A stretch of DNA of 64,000 bases from Bryobacterales bacterium (GCA_003170295.1 PNAJ01000134.1:1-64000); one strand, 5' to 3'; positions 1 to 10,138 are shown, counted from the first letter of the stretch. Made by a program: numbers and translations. Notes: generated from the letters alone by a model not told the origin.

Positions 1-662
1 TCGCCTGCCAGGCGGAGAACAATATTCCGGTGGTCGGTAAAGATCAGGTCCTGCGCGGCCGCGAGATGCACTGGATTCGCATGGACCGCTATTACACGGG
101 TCCAGAAGACGATCCGCAACTGGTGGAACAACCCATTCCGTGCATGCAGTGCGAGAACGCACCCTGCGAAAATGTGTGCCCGGTCGCGGCGACCACACAT
201 AGTCCTGAGGGATTGAACGACATGGCGTACAACCGCTGCGTCGGGACCCGATATTGCGCGAATAACTGCCCTGTGAAAGTGCGGCATTTCAACTTCCTCA
301 ACTTCCATAAGCACGATCCGCCCGAACTCGCGATGTCGCACAATCCGGACGTGACGGTCCGCATGCGCGGTGTCATGGAAAAATGCACCTACTGCGTGCA
401 GCGTATTCAGGAAACGAAAATCAAGGCGAAGATCGACGGTCGGCGCCCTATCAAGGATGGCGAGATTGTCACCGCCTGCCAGCAGACTTGTCCGGCGGAC
501 GCAATCGTGTTCGGGAATATCAACGACCCCGAATCGCGCGTCTCGAAACTAAAGAAGCAGGAGCGCAACTACGCGCTTTTGGCCGAGCTCGACATCAAGC
601 CGCGCACGACATACTTAGCAAAGCTGCGGAACCCCAACCCGGAGTTGACTCACCATGGCTGA
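1..662 (+). CDS. actB: Alternative complex III iron-sulfur subunit ActB, C-terminal part (partial)
   Basis: The window opens inside this gene; codons are in frame from base 3. The visible part is the ferredoxin-like end of ActB, which carries iron-sulfur clusters in the quinol:electron acceptor oxidoreductase called alternative complex III. Cysteine groups seen: an ACQAENN start, [30 protein letters not shown] and CQQTCP, twelve cysteines in all, the usual arrangement for [4Fe-4S]/[3Fe-4S] binding. The molybdopterin-oxidoreductase-like N-terminal half would lie to the left, outside the window. It overlaps actC by 8 bases (stop 660-662, next ATG 655), so the two are probably translationally coupled. 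Confidence 0.93.
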   Translation, partial: ACQAENNIPVVGKDQVLRGREMHWIRMDRYYTGPEDDPQLVEQPIPCMQCENAPCENVCPVAATTHSPEGLNDMAYNRCVGTRYCANNCPVKVRHFNFLNFHKHDPPELAMSHNPDVTVRMRGVMEKCTYCVQRIQETKIKAKIDGRRPIKDGEIVTACQQTCPADAIVFGNINDPESRVSKLKKQERNYALLAELDIKPRTTYLAKLRNPNPELTHHG

Positions 663-2067
663 TATCGCAATCCGGCAAGATCCCCAGTTGATGGCGACCA
701 ACCCGCCGCTGGTCCATGCCGATGGCTACCACGACCTCACCGAACAGATCAGCACGATCGTCGAGGGCGACGTTTTTAAGACGCCTCTCAAGTATTGGAT
801 CACGCTGAGCATTACGGGATCGATCGTCCTGCTGCTCGGCGCGATGCTGACCTATCTCGTTTCGACCGGTATCGGCGTGTGGGGCAACAATCGCCCCATC
901 GGTTGGGCGTGGGATATTACAAACTTCGTCTTCTGGATCGGCATTGGACACGCCGGAACGTTAATTTCGGCGATTCTGTTCCTGTTCCGCCAAAGATGGA
1001 GGACATCGATCAACCGTTCGGCGGAGGCAATGACGCTGTTCGCCGTCATGTGCGCCGGTATTTTCCCGCTGTTCCACACCGGGCGTCCGTGGCGGGCTTA
1101 CTGGCTGATGCCGGTCCCGAATACGGACCTGAACATGTGGCAGAATTTCCGGAGTCCTCTCATCTGGGATGTGTTCGCGGTCTCGACGTATCTCACCGTT
1201 TCGGCGCTGTTCTGGTTCACCGGCCTGGTTCCCGATCTGGCGACGATCCGCGACCGCGCCACGACGAAAGTTCGTCAATGGGTATTCGGCTTCCTCAGTC
1301 TGGGATGGCGAGGCTCCGCCCGCCATTGGAGCAATTACGAAGTCGCGTACCTGATTCTGGCGGGTATTTCGACGCCGCTGGTGCTGAGCGTCCACTCGAT
1401 CGTGAGCTTCGACTTCGCGACCTCGGTCATTCCGGGATGGCACACGACGATTTTCCCGCCCTACTTCGTTGCGGGCGCGATCTTTTCCGGCTTCGCCTGC
1501 GTGATGACGCTGCTGATCATTGCGCGCTGGGCGTTGAATCTCCATAATCTGATTACCATCAAGCACCTGGAGAACATGAACAAGATCATCCTGGTCACCG
1601 GTTCGTTCGTCGGCTACGCTTATTGCACCGAGTTCTTCATCGCCTGGTATTCGGGCGGTGTCTATGAGCGGTTCACGTTCGTGAATCGGGCCTTCGGGCC
1701 TTATGCCTGGGCGGCCTGGACGATGTATTCGTGCAATGTTTTCATTCCGCAGCTTTATTGGTTCAAGAAAATGCGGACATCGATTCCGGTGATGTTCATG
1801 ATCAGCATTACGACCAATATCGGCATGTGGTTTGAGCGCTTCGTAATTATCGTGACGAGCCTGCATCGCGACTTTTTGCCCAGTTCGTGGGGCTATTTCA
1901 AGCCAACCTGGGTCGACATTTGCACGTTTACGGGCACTGTTGGATTGTTTTTGACGCTATTTCTGCTCTTTGCGCGCTTCTTGCCAATGATCGCGATGTC
2001 GGAAGTGAAGGGCGTGTGGGCGAAGGAAAAGCAGCTATTTGCCAAGGAAACCGTAGGTCATCACTAA
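655..2067 (+). CDS. actC: Alternative complex III membrane subunit ActC (NrfD/PsrC-like)
   Basis: A 470-residue polytopic membrane protein with about ten hydrophobic helices, of the NrfD/PsrC family. In alternative complex III this subunit forms part of the quinol-oxidising membrane core and contacts the iron-sulfur subunit ActB. A soluble N-terminal stretch of about 45 residues precedes the first helix. The gene overlaps actB at its start. Its stop TAA (2065-2067) shares one base with the ATG of actD. Assignment rests on family features plus position between actB and actD; the paralogous subunit ActF follows three genes later. Confidence 0.94.
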   Translation: MADIAIRQDPQLMATNPPLVHADGYHDLTEQISTIVEGDVFKTPLKYWITLSITGSIVLLLGAMLTYLVSTGIGVWGNNRPIGWAWDITNFVFWIGIGHAGTLISAILFLFRQRWRTSINRSAEAMTLFAVMCAGIFPLFHTGRPWRAYWLMPVPNTDLNMWQNFRSPLIWDVFAVSTYLTVSALFWFTGLVPDLATIRDRATTKVRQWVFGFLSLGWRGSARHWSNYEVAYLILAGISTPLVLSVHSIVSFDFATSVIPGWHTTIFPPYFVAGAIFSGFACVMTLLIIARWALNLHNLITIKHLENMNKIILVTGSFVGYAYCTEFFIAWYSGGVYERFTFVNRAFGPYAWAAWTMYSCNVFIPQLYWFKKMRTSIPVMFMISITTNIGMWFERFVIIVTSLHRDFLPSSWGYFKPTWVDICTFTGTVGLFLTLFLLFARFLPMIAMSEVKGVWAKEKQLFAKETVGHH

Positions 2068-2642
2068 TGGCAATCGATATCGAACAGATCAAAGATAAAC
2101 TGGGCTTCGGCGAGGATAAGATCTACGCTGTCATGGGCGAATTCTCCGATCCTCACGATCTGGTTCATGCCGGCCGCAGGATTCGCGAAATGGGCTATAC
2201 CAAGATCGACGCGATGTCGCCGTTCCCCGTGCACGGCATCGATGCCGCGATCGGCGTGCCGTATTCAAAGCTTGGCTGGATCGTAATTTGTATTGCGTTG
2301 TGCGGATCCGCCACCGCGCTGTTGCTGCAATGGTGGTGCGGCACATACAACTACCCTCTTGTGATCGGCGGCAAACCCCTGTTCGACTTTTCTTTCTCGA
2401 TTCCGATCACGTTTGAGCTGACAGTCCTGTTCTCGGCGTTCGCCAGCGTGATCGGGATGTTCGCCATGAACGGTCTGCCGCGTTTGTATCATCCTTCCGC
2501 GAATTACCGGCTCGCCCATCGCGCGACCGACGACCGCTTCATCCTTCTCGTCGAGGCGGATGACCCGAAATTCGACCCACAAATCACGGCCGAGCATCTG
2601 AAGAGCGTCGGCGCAGGCACGGTGGAGGTCGTGATCGGATGA
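2067..2642 (+). CDS. actD: Alternative complex III subunit ActD (DUF3341)
   Basis: A 191-residue protein of the ActD/DUF3341 type. An N-terminal soluble part (residues 1-65, with the typical YAVMGEF and YTKIDAMSPFPVHG stretches) is followed by two membrane helices (about 70-92 and 108-130) and a C-terminal soluble tail. The start is the ATG at 2067, one base inside the actC stop; a longer open frame beginning at 1887 is only the overlap with actC. Its stop overlaps the actE start in an ATGA junction. ActD is a structural subunit of the quinol oxidoreductase with no cofactor. Confidence 0.93.
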   Translation: MAIDIEQIKDKLGFGEDKIYAVMGEFSDPHDLVHAGRRIREMGYTKIDAMSPFPVHGIDAAIGVPYSKLGWIVICIALCGSATALLLQWWCGTYNYPLVIGGKPLFDFSFSIPITFELTVLFSAFASVIGMFAMNGLPRLYHPSANYRLAHRATDDRFILLVEADDPKFDPQITAEHLKSVGAGTVEVVIG

Positions 2643-3238
2643 CGAAAACCGGTGCAGTAGTGCTCGCGGCAGTCTTGCTGACCGGATGTTCCGGCGTGCA
2701 AAGGGATCCTCCAATCCAAGTCTGGGACGACATGAAGCAGCAGCCCAAATTTACCCCGCAAGGCGCCAACGATCTGCCATTTCTGGCCGACGCGCGCGAT
2801 GCACGCCGTCCTCCCGAGGGCACCGTGGCGCGGGGGCACATGATGGAACAGACGGCCTACTTCACGGGAATGGACGGCGACCTGTACGTTGGAAAAAGTC
2901 CGGTCCAGTTTACCCCCGCATTGCTTCATCTGGGCCAACAGAAATTCAATACGTACTGCCAGCCTTGTCATGATAAGACCGGGTCGGCCCAGGGTATTGT
3001 TCCCATCCGCATCCCGACGTGGCAGCCTTCCAATCTGACCGAGGACCGGGTAGTGCAATTTGCCGACGGAGATATTTTTAACGTGATCACGAATGGCAGG
3101 CGCTCCATGCCGGCCTATCGCTTCCAGGTCTCGGTGGAAGACCGCTGGGCGATTATCGCCTACGTTCGCGTGCTACAGCGCGCTGCGCATGCGACCAAAG
3201 CCGATGTTCCGGCGGACCACACGGCGGAGTTGCAATGA
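2639..3238 (+). CDS. actE: Alternative complex III mono-haem cytochrome c ActE
   Basis: A 199-residue lipoprotein cytochrome c. The signal peptide ends in a lipobox (LTGC, Cys17), so it should be acylated and anchored in the membrane facing the periplasm. One haem-binding motif CQPCH lies at residues 107-111, and a Met in the RRSMPAYRF stretch is the likely sixth ligand. In alternative complex III, ActE passes electrons out of the complex, here probably to the cytochrome domain of the caa3 oxidase encoded downstream. It overlaps both neighbours by 4 bases. Confidence 0.93.
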   Translation: MTKTGAVVLAAVLLTGCSGVQRDPPIQVWDDMKQQPKFTPQGANDLPFLADARDARRPPEGTVARGHMMEQTAYFTGMDGDLYVGKSPVQFTPALLHLGQQKFNTYCQPCHDKTGSAQGIVPIRIPTWQPSNLTEDRVVQFADGDIFNVITNGRRSMPAYRFQVSVEDRWAIIAYVRVLQRAAHATKADVPADHTAELQ

Positions 3239-4419
3239 GCATGAACCAGACGGACAACTATCAACTGGACGCGACCCGCTGGGCGAAGGGCCGCAACACG
3301 CTGATGCTCACGGTACTGATCTCCGTGATCGCCTGCGTGGCGGGCTACTTGAACGACCCGGTGCAGTTCCATCGCTCCTACATAATTGCGTTCTCCTATG
3401 TCGCGGCCACCGGTCTCGGTGCGTTCTTCTTCGTCATGGTGCAGTACCTCACCGGATCCGCGTGGAGCGTAACCATGCGGCGGATCATGGAAAACATCAT
3501 GATCACGCTGCCGGCGTGCGCAATATTGTTTCTCCCCATCGCTTTCGGCCTGAAGGATATTTATCCGTGGACAAACCGGGCCGCTAATCCTCTCCTGGGG
3601 ACGAAGGGCGCATACCTGACCGAAAATTTCTTCGTTCTCCGCACGTATATCTATTTCGCGCTGTGGTCGATCTGGATTTTTGCGATTTATTATCAATCGA
3701 CTAAGCAGGATAAAGAGCGTTCGGCGCGGCAGATGAACGTCATTGCACGCTGGTCGGCTCCCGGCCTGTTCCTGGCGATTGTGGTCGGGACGCTGGCCTC
3801 CTACGACTGGCTGATGTCGCTCGAACCGAGGTGGTATTCGACCATTTTCGGGCTCTATATTCTCTCCGGTGGCGCGCTGACGTTCATGTCGATTGTCACT
3901 TTGATCTGCCTGGGATTCAGGCGCGCCGGAATTCTTAAAAACTCGATCACGCCGGAGCACTATCACGATCTTGGGAAATGGATGTTCGCACTGACGGCGT
4001 TTTACACCTACATGGCGTTCTCGCAGTATCTGCTGATCTGGTACGCGAACCTGCCCGAGGAAACGATCTGGTATCGCCACCGGTCGGTCGGAGGCTGGCT
4101 GGGGATCAGTCTGGCCATGCCATTTATCCGCTTTCTGATTCCTTTTTTCATCACCCTTAGCCGGCCCGCCAAGCGGAGCCTGAAGATGATCGCAGCCTTG
4201 GCCATCTGGTCGATCATCGTCGAGTACGTGGACCTGTACTGGGTCGTGATGCCGACCTATTTCAAGACCGGTCCGCAAATCAGTTGGATGGATTTCGCGA
4301 CCTTGGCGGCGACGCTGAGCGTCTGCGCGCTGGTTTTCTGGAGCCGCTTCCGTAAGAACAAGCTGGCGCCGGTGGGCGATCTGCGCTTCGAGCAGAGCCT
4401 GCATTTTGAGAATGCGTAG
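3235..4419 (+). CDS. actF: Alternative complex III membrane subunit ActF
   Basis: A 394-residue polytopic protein with about ten membrane helices, related to ActC/NrfD. ActC and ActF together form the membrane core of alternative complex III. The start ATG overlaps the actE stop in an ATGA junction; the second codon pair (MSMNQ) offers another ATG two codons later. The C-terminal tail after the last helix is charged and cytoplasmic-looking. Position and helix pattern make the assignment secure even without an alignment. Confidence 0.92.
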   Translation: MSMNQTDNYQLDATRWAKGRNTLMLTVLISVIACVAGYLNDPVQFHRSYIIAFSYVAATGLGAFFFVMVQYLTGSAWSVTMRRIMENIMITLPACAILFLPIAFGLKDIYPWTNRAANPLLGTKGAYLTENFFVLRTYIYFALWSIWIFAIYYQSTKQDKERSARQMNVIARWSAPGLFLAIVVGTLASYDWLMSLEPRWYSTIFGLYILSGGALTFMSIVTLICLGFRRAGILKNSITPEHYHDLGKWMFALTAFYTYMAFSQYLLIWYANLPEETIWYRHRSVGGWLGISLAMPFIRFLIPFFITLSRPAKRSLKMIAALAIWSIIVEYVDLYWVVMPTYFKTGPQISWMDFATLAATLSVCALVFWSRFRKNKLAPVGDLRFEQSLHFENA

Positions 4420-4429
4420 GGGAATTTAG

Positions 4430-4885
4430 ATGAGCGTAGAAGACGGACACGAAGTAATTCCAGCCGATCCTCGCGAAGGATTCGACCGCGGGGAGCCGAG
4501 CGCCCGCGCGATCGCCGCGTTCATGATCATGAGTCTTATTCTCCTCGTGCTGACCATCGTGGCGATTCAACAGTATTTCGAACACATCTGGAACCAGGCG
4601 GTGTACGAGAAGATCCTGGCGCCGCCGAGTGAACAACTGCGCGAGGTTCGCGGCCGCGATGACTGGAATCTGACTCACTACATGTATATGGACAAGGCGT
4701 CGGGCCAGGTTCGGATTCCGGTGGATCGTGCGATGGAGCTGATACTCCAGGATGCGGCCGCGGGAAAAACATTCTATCCGGGGAAGTCGACTGCTCAGAA
4801 GAAGGAAGAGCCGGTGCTGCCTCCCCCTGTTGCAGGAGCGCCAGGAACACAGCCTCCGCCACCGGCGGCTCCAGAAAAGAAGTAA
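4430..4885 (+). CDS. Small single-helix membrane protein of the act operon, possible accessory subunit
   Basis: A 151-residue protein with an acidic N-terminus, one membrane helix (about residues 28-50, AAFMIMSLILLVLTIVAIQQ), a soluble domain and a Pro-rich tail (about residues 128-148, PVLPPPVAGAPGTQPPPP type). It lies 10 bases after actF and overlaps the SCO gene by one base, so it is in the same operon. I do not recognise a named family. Some organisms have an extra small subunit (ActG) in the complex, and this gene could play that part, but that is inference from position and topology only. Confidence 0.7.
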   Translation: MSVEDGHEVIPADPREGFDRGEPSARAIAAFMIMSLILLVLTIVAIQQYFEHIWNQAVYEKILAPPSEQLREVRGRDDWNLTHYMYMDKASGQVRIPVDRAMELILQDAAAGKTFYPGKSTAQKKEEPVLPPPVAGAPGTQPPPPAAPEKK

Positions 4886-5751
4886 TGAAAAAAGCCCTCC
4901 AATTCGGGATCGGCGTGCTGCTCGCGCTACCGCTATGCGGACAACCACGCCTCGACCGCTATGGCGTTCCAGGAGCGCTGCCGGTTGGCGTGAGGCCCGC
5001 GATCCTGGAGGGTGTCGGCATTGAAGAACATCTTGGACGTCAGATCGACTTGAATTTAACGTTCACGGCGGAAAATGGCTACCCGGTCGCTCTGAAGGAA
5101 TTTTTCCATAGCGGCAAGCCTGTCATTCTCGACCTGATCTATTATTCCTGCCCGAACCTGTGCACGCTCATTCTCAACGGCCAGACAGCCGCGATGCGCG
5201 AGATCCTGCCCTGGACACCCGGTAATGAATACGAGGTCGTGACCATCAGCATCGATCCAAACGAATCCTTCGATTTGGCGCGGAAGAAAAAGGCAATTTA
5301 CTTGAGCAGCTTCGATCATTCCGCGCCGGGCTGGCACTTCCTCTGCGACCGCGACGGTAACGCTAAGAAATTAGCGGAAATGATTGGATTCAAGTACCGC
5401 TGGGATGAGCGTACGCAGCAGTTCGCGCACGCCGGCGCCATCATGGTGCTGACGCCCGAAGGCAAGATGGCTCGCTACCTTTATGGCGCGTCTTTCCATC
5501 CGCGCGATCTGCGCTTTTCGCTTGCCGAAGCTTCCGAGAATCGCACCACCATGGCGGTGCAAAAAATTCTGCTGTTCTGTTATCACTACGATCCCAAAGC
5601 CGGCGGTTACGTCCTGTTCGCGACGAACCTCATGCGCGCCGGCGGAATTTTGACGGTGTTGTTCATCGGTCTTTTTCTCAGGCGAATGTTCCTGGCGGAG
5701 CGAAAAAAAGCGTCGCTAAAAACCCGAGGACTTAAAGAGGGAATTGCCTAA
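4885..5751 (+). CDS. SCO1/SenC-type copper chaperone for cytochrome oxidase
   Basis: A 288-residue protein of the SCO family, which delivers copper to the CuA site of cytochrome c oxidase. Seen: an N-terminal signal peptide, the thioredoxin-fold copper motif YYSCPNLC (Cys89, Cys93) and the downstream His in FAHAGAIMVL that completes the copper site. Unlike the simplest SCO proteins it ends with a C-terminal membrane helix (about residues 252-270) and a basic tail. It sits directly before the subunit II gene, sharing one base with its start, which fits its role in CuA assembly. Confidence 0.92.
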   Translation: MKKALQFGIGVLLALPLCGQPRLDRYGVPGALPVGVRPAILEGVGIEEHLGRQIDLNLTFTAENGYPVALKEFFHSGKPVILDLIYYSCPNLCTLILNGQTAAMREILPWTPGNEYEVVTISIDPNESFDLARKKKAIYLSSFDHSAPGWHFLCDRDGNAKKLAEMIGFKYRWDERTQQFAHAGAIMVLTPEGKMARYLYGASFHPRDLRFSLAEASENRTTMAVQKILLFCYHYDPKAGGYVLFATNLMRAGGILTVLFIGLFLRRMFLAERKKASLKTRGLKEGIA

Positions 5752-6689
5752 TGGAGTGGTTTCGTTCGCTGATGTTGCCTCCGCAAGGGTCCGCGTTCGC
5801 GGCCGAGGTGGACGCGCTGTACATGTTCCTGTTCTGGTTGTCCGCGGTCCTGTTCCTGGGGATCGCCTTCGCGGCGATCTATTTCGCCATACGGTATAAA
5901 TATGTGCCGGGCCGTGTGACGCCCCATATCACCCACAATACGACCCTCGAGATCGTCTGGAGCGTGCTGCCCCTGCTGCTCTGTGTCGTGATTTTTTTCT
6001 GGGGCCTGGAAGGCTGGATGAAGTACTCGGTAGCTCCGGGCGAGTCCATGGAGATTCAGGTGACCGCCAAGAAATGGATCTGGACGTTCGAGTATCCAGA
6101 CGGCTCCCGCACCGCCAACGATATTCACGTGCCGGTCGGGAAGCCCGTAAAGTTCATCATGACCAGCGAGGATGTGCTCCACGACTTCTTCGTGCCGGAT
6201 ATGCGCGTGAAGCACGACATCGTGCCCGGCCGCTACACCGAAGTCTGGTTTACGCCGACCGTCCTGGGGCCGCATCATTTCACCTGCGCCGAATACTGCG
6301 GCAAGGGTCATTCCGACATGATGGGCAAGTTGACGGTCGACAATGAAGCCGACTTCAAGAAATGGCTGGAGACCGGCGGCGACGATTGGAAAAATTATCC
6401 GCCCGAGGTGTGGGGCCAGATGCAGCGCGAGCAAAAAGGCTGCGCCACCTGCCACTCGATTGATGGGACGCGCGGGCAGGGGCCAAGCTGGAAGGGAATT
6501 TACGGGAAAATGGAGACGATGAGCGACGGCAAATCCTACCTGGTGGACGATGCGTATCTGCAGGAATCGATGATGCAGCCGAACGCCAAAATTGTGAAAG
6601 GTTTTGAGGCGATCATGCCTTCGTTCCAGGGCCTGTTGCATCCGCAGGATATTCGCGGCCTGATCGCGTACATTAAGACGCTGAAGTAA
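5751..6689 (+). CDS. coxB: caa3-type cytochrome c oxidase subunit II with fused cytochrome c domain
   Basis: A 312-residue oxidase subunit II. Two N-terminal membrane helices (about 22-46 and 66-86) are followed by the cupredoxin domain with CuA ligands: His144 in LHDFFVPD and the CAEYCGKGH...M cluster at 179-190. A C-terminal cytochrome c domain carries CATCH at 231-235 and a Met in the IMPSFQGLL stretch as likely axial ligand. The fused haem domain makes this a caa3-type enzyme, able to take electrons directly from a membrane-bound donor such as ActE. It begins one base inside the SCO gene stop. Confidence 0.96.
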   Translation: MEWFRSLMLPPQGSAFAAEVDALYMFLFWLSAVLFLGIAFAAIYFAIRYKYVPGRVTPHITHNTTLEIVWSVLPLLLCVVIFFWGLEGWMKYSVAPGESMEIQVTAKKWIWTFEYPDGSRTANDIHVPVGKPVKFIMTSEDVLHDFFVPDMRVKHDIVPGRYTEVWFTPTVLGPHHFTCAEYCGKGHSDMMGKLTVDNEADFKKWLETGGDDWKNYPPEVWGQMQREQKGCATCHSIDGTRGQGPSWKGIYGKMETMSDGKSYLVDDAYLQESMMQPNAKIVKGFEAIMPSFQGLLHPQDIRGLIAYIKTLK

Positions 6690-6714
6690 TAGAAGTAGTA
6701 GAGGTTTTACTCAC

Positions 6715-8373
6715 ATGGCACAAGCACTGACACATAGCGATCCGCACATCGGGGACCGTCCCCGCCCAGCGAAAAATTACCTCAACGCGACCACCGGCAT
6801 CTGGAGCTGGATGTCGACGGTCGACCACAAACGCATTGGAGTGATGTACCTGGTAGCGGTGCTGTCGGCGTTTTTCGTCGGCGGCATGTTCGCCCTTCTG
6901 ATCCGCCTGACGCTGCTGACGCCGAGCCATAAACTGTTCGGCAAAGTCCTGATCGACGCCGATGCTTACAACCGCGTCTTCACGCTGCACGGCGCGATTA
7001 TGGTGTTTTTGTTCATCATCCCGTCGATCCCTGGATCGCTCGCGAACTTCGTCTTGCCACTGATGCTCGGCGCAAAAGACGTTGCGTTTCCTCGGCTCAA
7101 TCTGGCCAGCTTTTACCTCTGGTGCGGGGGCGCCGCGCTGGCGGTTACCTCCATGATTTTTGGCGCGGTCGATACCGGTTGGACGTTTTACACGCCGTAC
7201 TCCACCACCACGCAGAACGCCGTGGGCCTGATGACGATGGCCGTGTTCACCCTGGGATTCTCGTCGATCTTCACGGGACTCAACTTCATCGCGACCACGC
7301 ATAAACTGCGCGCGCCGGGCATGGGTTGGTTCGACATGCCATTGTTCGTGTGGGGCACCTACGCGACGGCGATTATTCAGGTGCTCGCGACCCCTGTGCT
7401 GGGGATCACGATGGTTCTGCTGGCGCTTGAGCGCGCGTTCAATATCGGCATTTTCGATCCCAAGATCGGCGGAGATCCGGTATTGTTTCAGCACTTCTTC
7501 TGGTTCTATTCGCACCCCGCGGTGTACATCATGATCGTTCCCGGCATGGCGATCATCAGCGAGATCATCCCGACGTTCTCGCGCAAAACGATCTTTGGCT
7601 ACCGCGCGATTGCTTATTCGAGCGTTGCCCTGGCGCTGCTCGGCTTCCTGGTCTGGGGGCATCATATGTTTGTCGCCGGGCAGTCGGAACTGGCGACGGT
7701 GATTTTCTCGGCCCTGACATTCCTGGTCGCGATTCCATCCGGCGTGAAGCTGTTCAACTGGCTGGCGACGATGTACAAAGGCAACATTTCGCTCGAAACG
7801 CCCATGTGCTACGCCATCTCCTTCCTCCTGCTGTTCGCGATCGGAGGCTTGACGGGAATTTTCCTTGGCGCGCTGTCGACCGACGTGCATTTGACCGACA
7901 CGTACTTCGTAGTGGCGCACTTCCACTACGTCATGATGGGCGGCACCGTGATCGCCTTCATCGGTGGCGTCCACTACTGGTGGCCGAAGATCACCGGCCG
8001 TATGTATAACGAGAAATGGGGCCGTATCGCCTGCGCGCTCGTATTCATCGGCTTCAACATGACCTTCCTGACGCAGTTTTTCCTGGGCAGCAAGGGCATG
8101 CCGCGCCGCTACTATAATTACCTCGATCAATATCAGCCTCTGCATGCGTTCTCGACCTTCGGGTCGTGGGTGCTGGGTTTGGGCCTGTTCATCGTCGCGG
8201 CCTATTTGCTGGCTTCGCTGCGCAAGCCGATGGATGCGCCCGACAATCCTTGGGGCGGGACCACCATGGAGTGGCTGACCTCCTCGCCGCCGATCGAGCA
8301 CAATTTTGAAGAGCAGCCGGTGCTGGAGCACGAGCCTTACGACTACCGGCCGAAGGTGAAAAAACACGCATGA
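6715..8373 (+). CDS. coxA: Cytochrome c oxidase subunit I, A2-type haem-copper oxidase
   Basis: A 552-residue oxidase subunit I with twelve expected helices. Metal ligands seen: His92 in LHGAIMV, His267 in YSHPAVY with the cross-linking Tyr271, HH at 316-317 in WGHHMF, and His402/His404 in VAHFHYV. The A1-type proton-channel Glu (GHPEVY) is absent; the site reads Y265-S266-H-P-A-V, the Tyr-Ser signature that defines A2-type oxidases such as the Rhodothermus caa3 enzyme. It reduces oxygen to water and pumps protons. The stop overlaps the subunit III start by four bases. A long open frame on the opposite strand (6673-8367) is a shadow. Confidence 0.97.
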   Translation: MAQALTHSDPHIGDRPRPAKNYLNATTGIWSWMSTVDHKRIGVMYLVAVLSAFFVGGMFALLIRLTLLTPSHKLFGKVLIDADAYNRVFTLHGAIMVFLFIIPSIPGSLANFVLPLMLGAKDVAFPRLNLASFYLWCGGAALAVTSMIFGAVDTGWTFYTPYSTTTQNAVGLMTMAVFTLGFSSIFTGLNFIATTHKLRAPGMGWFDMPLFVWGTYATAIIQVLATPVLGITMVLLALERAFNIGIFDPKIGGDPVLFQHFFWFYSHPAVYIMIVPGMAIISEIIPTFSRKTIFGYRAIAYSSVALALLGFLVWGHHMFVAGQSELATVIFSALTFLVAIPSGVKLFNWLATMYKGNISLETPMCYAISFLLLFAIGGLTGIFLGALSTDVHLTDTYFVVAHFHYVMMGGTVIAFIGGVHYWWPKITGRMYNEKWGRIACALVFIGFNMTFLTQFFLGSKGMPRRYYNYLDQYQPLHAFSTFGSWVLGLGLFIVAAYLLASLRKPMDAPDNPWGGTTMEWLTSSPPIEHNFEEQPVLEHEPYDYRPKVKKHA

Positions 8374-9059
8374 GTACTTCGACCGTCGATCTTCAACACG
8401 ACCCGCACGGCGAGCACCCGGACGACCCGCACCATCAGCACCACTTCACCACGATGGAGCAGCAGTTCGATACCAGCAAGATCGGTATGTGGCTGTTCCT
8501 GGCGACCGAAGTCCTGCTGTTTGGAGGTCTGTTTGTCGGCTTTGGAATGATGCAGGCGCGCTTCCCGGAGGAGTTTAAGGAGGCGCATGAGCACCTGCAG
8601 CGGCCTCTCGGCGCATTGAATACCGTGGTCCTTTTGTTTTCGAGCTGGACGATGGTGATGGGCGTTCTCTCGGCGCGAACGAATCAACGCAAGAAACTTG
8701 TCATCTACCTGATGATCACGATTCTGTGCGCGTGCATCTTCCTTGGCGTGAAGTATTTCGAGTACTCGCACAAGATTGAAGAAGGTCTGTTGCCGGGTCA
8801 CTACTACACTCATCATGGCGACAAGATCCCGAATACCCACGGCTACGCGACGTTCTTCAGCTTCTATTTCATGATGACCGGCCTTCACGGCATCCATATT
8901 CTCGTCGGCATCGGGCTGCTTTGGTGGATTGCCGTTCGCGGCAATCGAGGCGAGTTCAACAGCAGCTATTACACCCCAGTAGATCTGGTCGGCCTCTATT
9001 GGCACTTGGTCGATTTAATCTGGATCTACCTGTTCCCGCTGTACTATCTGATCTCATGA
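8370..9059 (+). CDS. coxC: Cytochrome c oxidase subunit III
   Basis: A 229-residue oxidase subunit III. A His/Asp-rich N-terminal segment ([17 protein letters not shown]) comes before five membrane helices; typical family stretches are [19 protein letters not shown] near residue 35 and [18 protein letters not shown] and [18 protein letters not shown] at the end. Subunit III stabilises the core and supports proton uptake. It overlaps subunit I and subunit IV genes by four bases each (ATGA junctions). The His-rich N-terminus is a small oddity that could bind metal, but it is not conserved knowledge I can cite. Confidence 0.95.
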   Translation: MSTSTVDLQHDPHGEHPDDPHHQHHFTTMEQQFDTSKIGMWLFLATEVLLFGGLFVGFGMMQARFPEEFKEAHEHLQRPLGALNTVVLLFSSWTMVMGVLSARTNQRKKLVIYLMITILCACIFLGVKYFEYSHKIEEGLLPGHYYTHHGDKIPNTHGYATFFSFYFMMTGLHGIHILVGIGLLWWIAVRGNRGEFNSSYYTPVDLVGLYWHLVDLIWIYLFPLYYLIS

Positions 9060-9430
9060 GCGAACACACACACAACCCCAAGGCAGAAGCGGCCCTTTAC
9101 TTGAAGACGCTGATCGCGCTCCTCATCCTCACGGGAATTACCGTGGGCGCGTCCTATATTCACTTTGGTTCGGGCGCAGCGAACGTCGTCGTCGCTCTGA
9201 CCATCGCCACCATTAAAGCCACGCTGGTCGCGCTAATCTTCATGCACTTGTTGCACGACAAGCCGGTCAACGGCTTAATCGCGGCGGCGGGGTTTGTCTT
9301 TCTCGGCCTGTTCCTGATGTTCACTCTGATCGATTTCGATAGCCGCCAGGACTACCAGCCGCGGAACATGCCGGCCGTAGTCGCGCCCCCCACTTCGACT
9401 GCACCCGCTCCCGCAGCCGAGCACAAGTAA
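9056..9430 (+). CDS. coxD: caa3-type cytochrome c oxidase subunit IV
   Basis: A 124-residue small subunit with three hydrophobic helices and a Pro/Ala-rich C-terminal tail, of the prokaryotic COX4 type. Typical stretches are AALYLKTLIALLILTGITVG and LIFMHLLHDKP. The true start is the ATG at 9056, overlapping the subunit III stop in an ATGA junction; an open frame starting at 8921 is only upstream read-through in subunit III. This is the last gene of the respiratory operon, followed by a hairpin terminator. Confidence 0.92.
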   Translation: MSEHTHNPKAEAALYLKTLIALLILTGITVGASYIHFGSGAANVVVALTIATIKATLVALIFMHLLHDKPVNGLIAAAGFVFLGLFLMFTLIDFDSRQDYQPRNMPAVVAPPTSTAPAPAAEHK

Positions 9431-9432
9431 TC

Positions 9433-9480
9433 TTGTGGGGCCGCCAATAGTGGTGGCAGCCGCCCTTTTTAGGCGGCTCT
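9433..9480 (+). repeat. REP-like intergenic element, copy 1
   Basis: A copy of a dispersed palindromic element also found at 19009-19056 (same orientation) and 35027-35070 (opposite orientation). Shared parts are a TGTGGGGCSGCCAAT start, a GGCNGCAGCCG centre and a GGCGGCTC end. Here it lies between two convergent genes and its 3' part forms the terminator hairpin. Confidence 0.8.
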
Positions 9481-9484
9481 TTTA
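9458..9484. terminator. Hairpin terminator after the act/cox operon
   Basis: Stem AGCCGCC (9458-9464) pairs with GGCGGCT (9472-9478) around a T-rich loop, followed by CTTTTAA on the plus strand. It stands between the convergent subunit IV gene and the minus-strand gene ending at 9482, so it may serve both. Confidence 0.7.
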
Positions 9485-10129
9485 ATCCGGCTTCTTGGTC
9501 GGAGTAGTGACGTCCCCTAGTTTCTCTCCCGGCTTCAGCAGGCTGGGAGCTTTCTTTTTCTCGGCTTTTTTCTCATCGGTCTTCTGCTGGGCCAGTTCCG
9601 CCGGCGTCATCGCGGCCTCCCGATCTTCCTTCAGCTTTTTTTCCTTCGCCGCAATCGAAGCTGCGCGCTCCTTCAAGTCTTCTTGCGACAAATCCACGCT
9701 GTCCGACGTCGCGTCGATGGCCTCCTTTAGGACAAATTCGTAACGCGCGAGATCCTTAGGTTGCAACTCCTCAATCTTCTTGAGTTGCGCGAGCATCTCC
9801 TTCTCGCCCGAAGCCACGGCCGCCGTGCCCAACTCTACCGCGACCTTGCGACGCATCGCGTCGTCCGCTACCACATCGATGGCATCGATAATTTTGGAAT
9901 AGTCTTCGAGCAGATCGTGCACCAGAGCGCTCCGTCCCGCCTTTTCCTTGGCCAGGAGTTTGTCGACTTGGTCCAGACGCTGCTTAGCGAAGTGCAGATA
10001 CAGCTTCATTCGCTCATTCGGCTCCTGCACCAGGCGGATCTGGTCGGCCTCGTCGGAGGTAAGGAAGTCGCGATTGGCTTGCCCCAAAACGCACACCGTG
10101 AAAACGATCGTACAAATTACGCTTCTCAC
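9482..10129 (-). CDS. Secreted charged protein, unknown function
   Basis: A 215-residue protein with an N-terminal signal-type segment ([18 protein letters not shown]) followed by a helical, highly charged body and a Lys/Glu-rich tail ([11 protein letters not shown]) likely to form coiled coil. I do not recognise a family. It is the last gene of a three-gene minus-strand operon (TPR protein, 135-residue secreted protein, this gene); 9 bases separate it from the preceding gene. The operon mates share a similar make-up, exported and helical, suggesting a joint envelope role, but nothing in the sequence tells what it is. Confidence 0.7.
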   Translation of the reverse strand: MRSVICTIVFTVCVLGQANRDFLTSDEADQIRLVQEPNERMKLYLHFAKQRLDQVDKLLAKEKAGRSALVHDLLEDYSKIIDAIDVVADDAMRRKVAVELGTAAVASGEKEMLAQLKKIEELQPKDLARYEFVLKEAIDATSDSVDLSQEDLKERAASIAAKEKKLKEDREAAMTPAELAQQKTDEKKAEKKKAPSLLKPGEKLGDVTTPTKKPD

Positions 10130-10138
10130 AATTCCTCC

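Noticed and set aside
6673-8367. A 564-residue open frame on the minus strand opposite coxA
   Set aside because: It mirrors the codon bias of subunit I, is rich in Arg/Gln/His as antisense frames of GC-rich genes are, and matches no fold. Similar long shadows lie opposite actF (3160-4404), actC (961-1866), coxB (5748-6641) and tldD (24561-25778).
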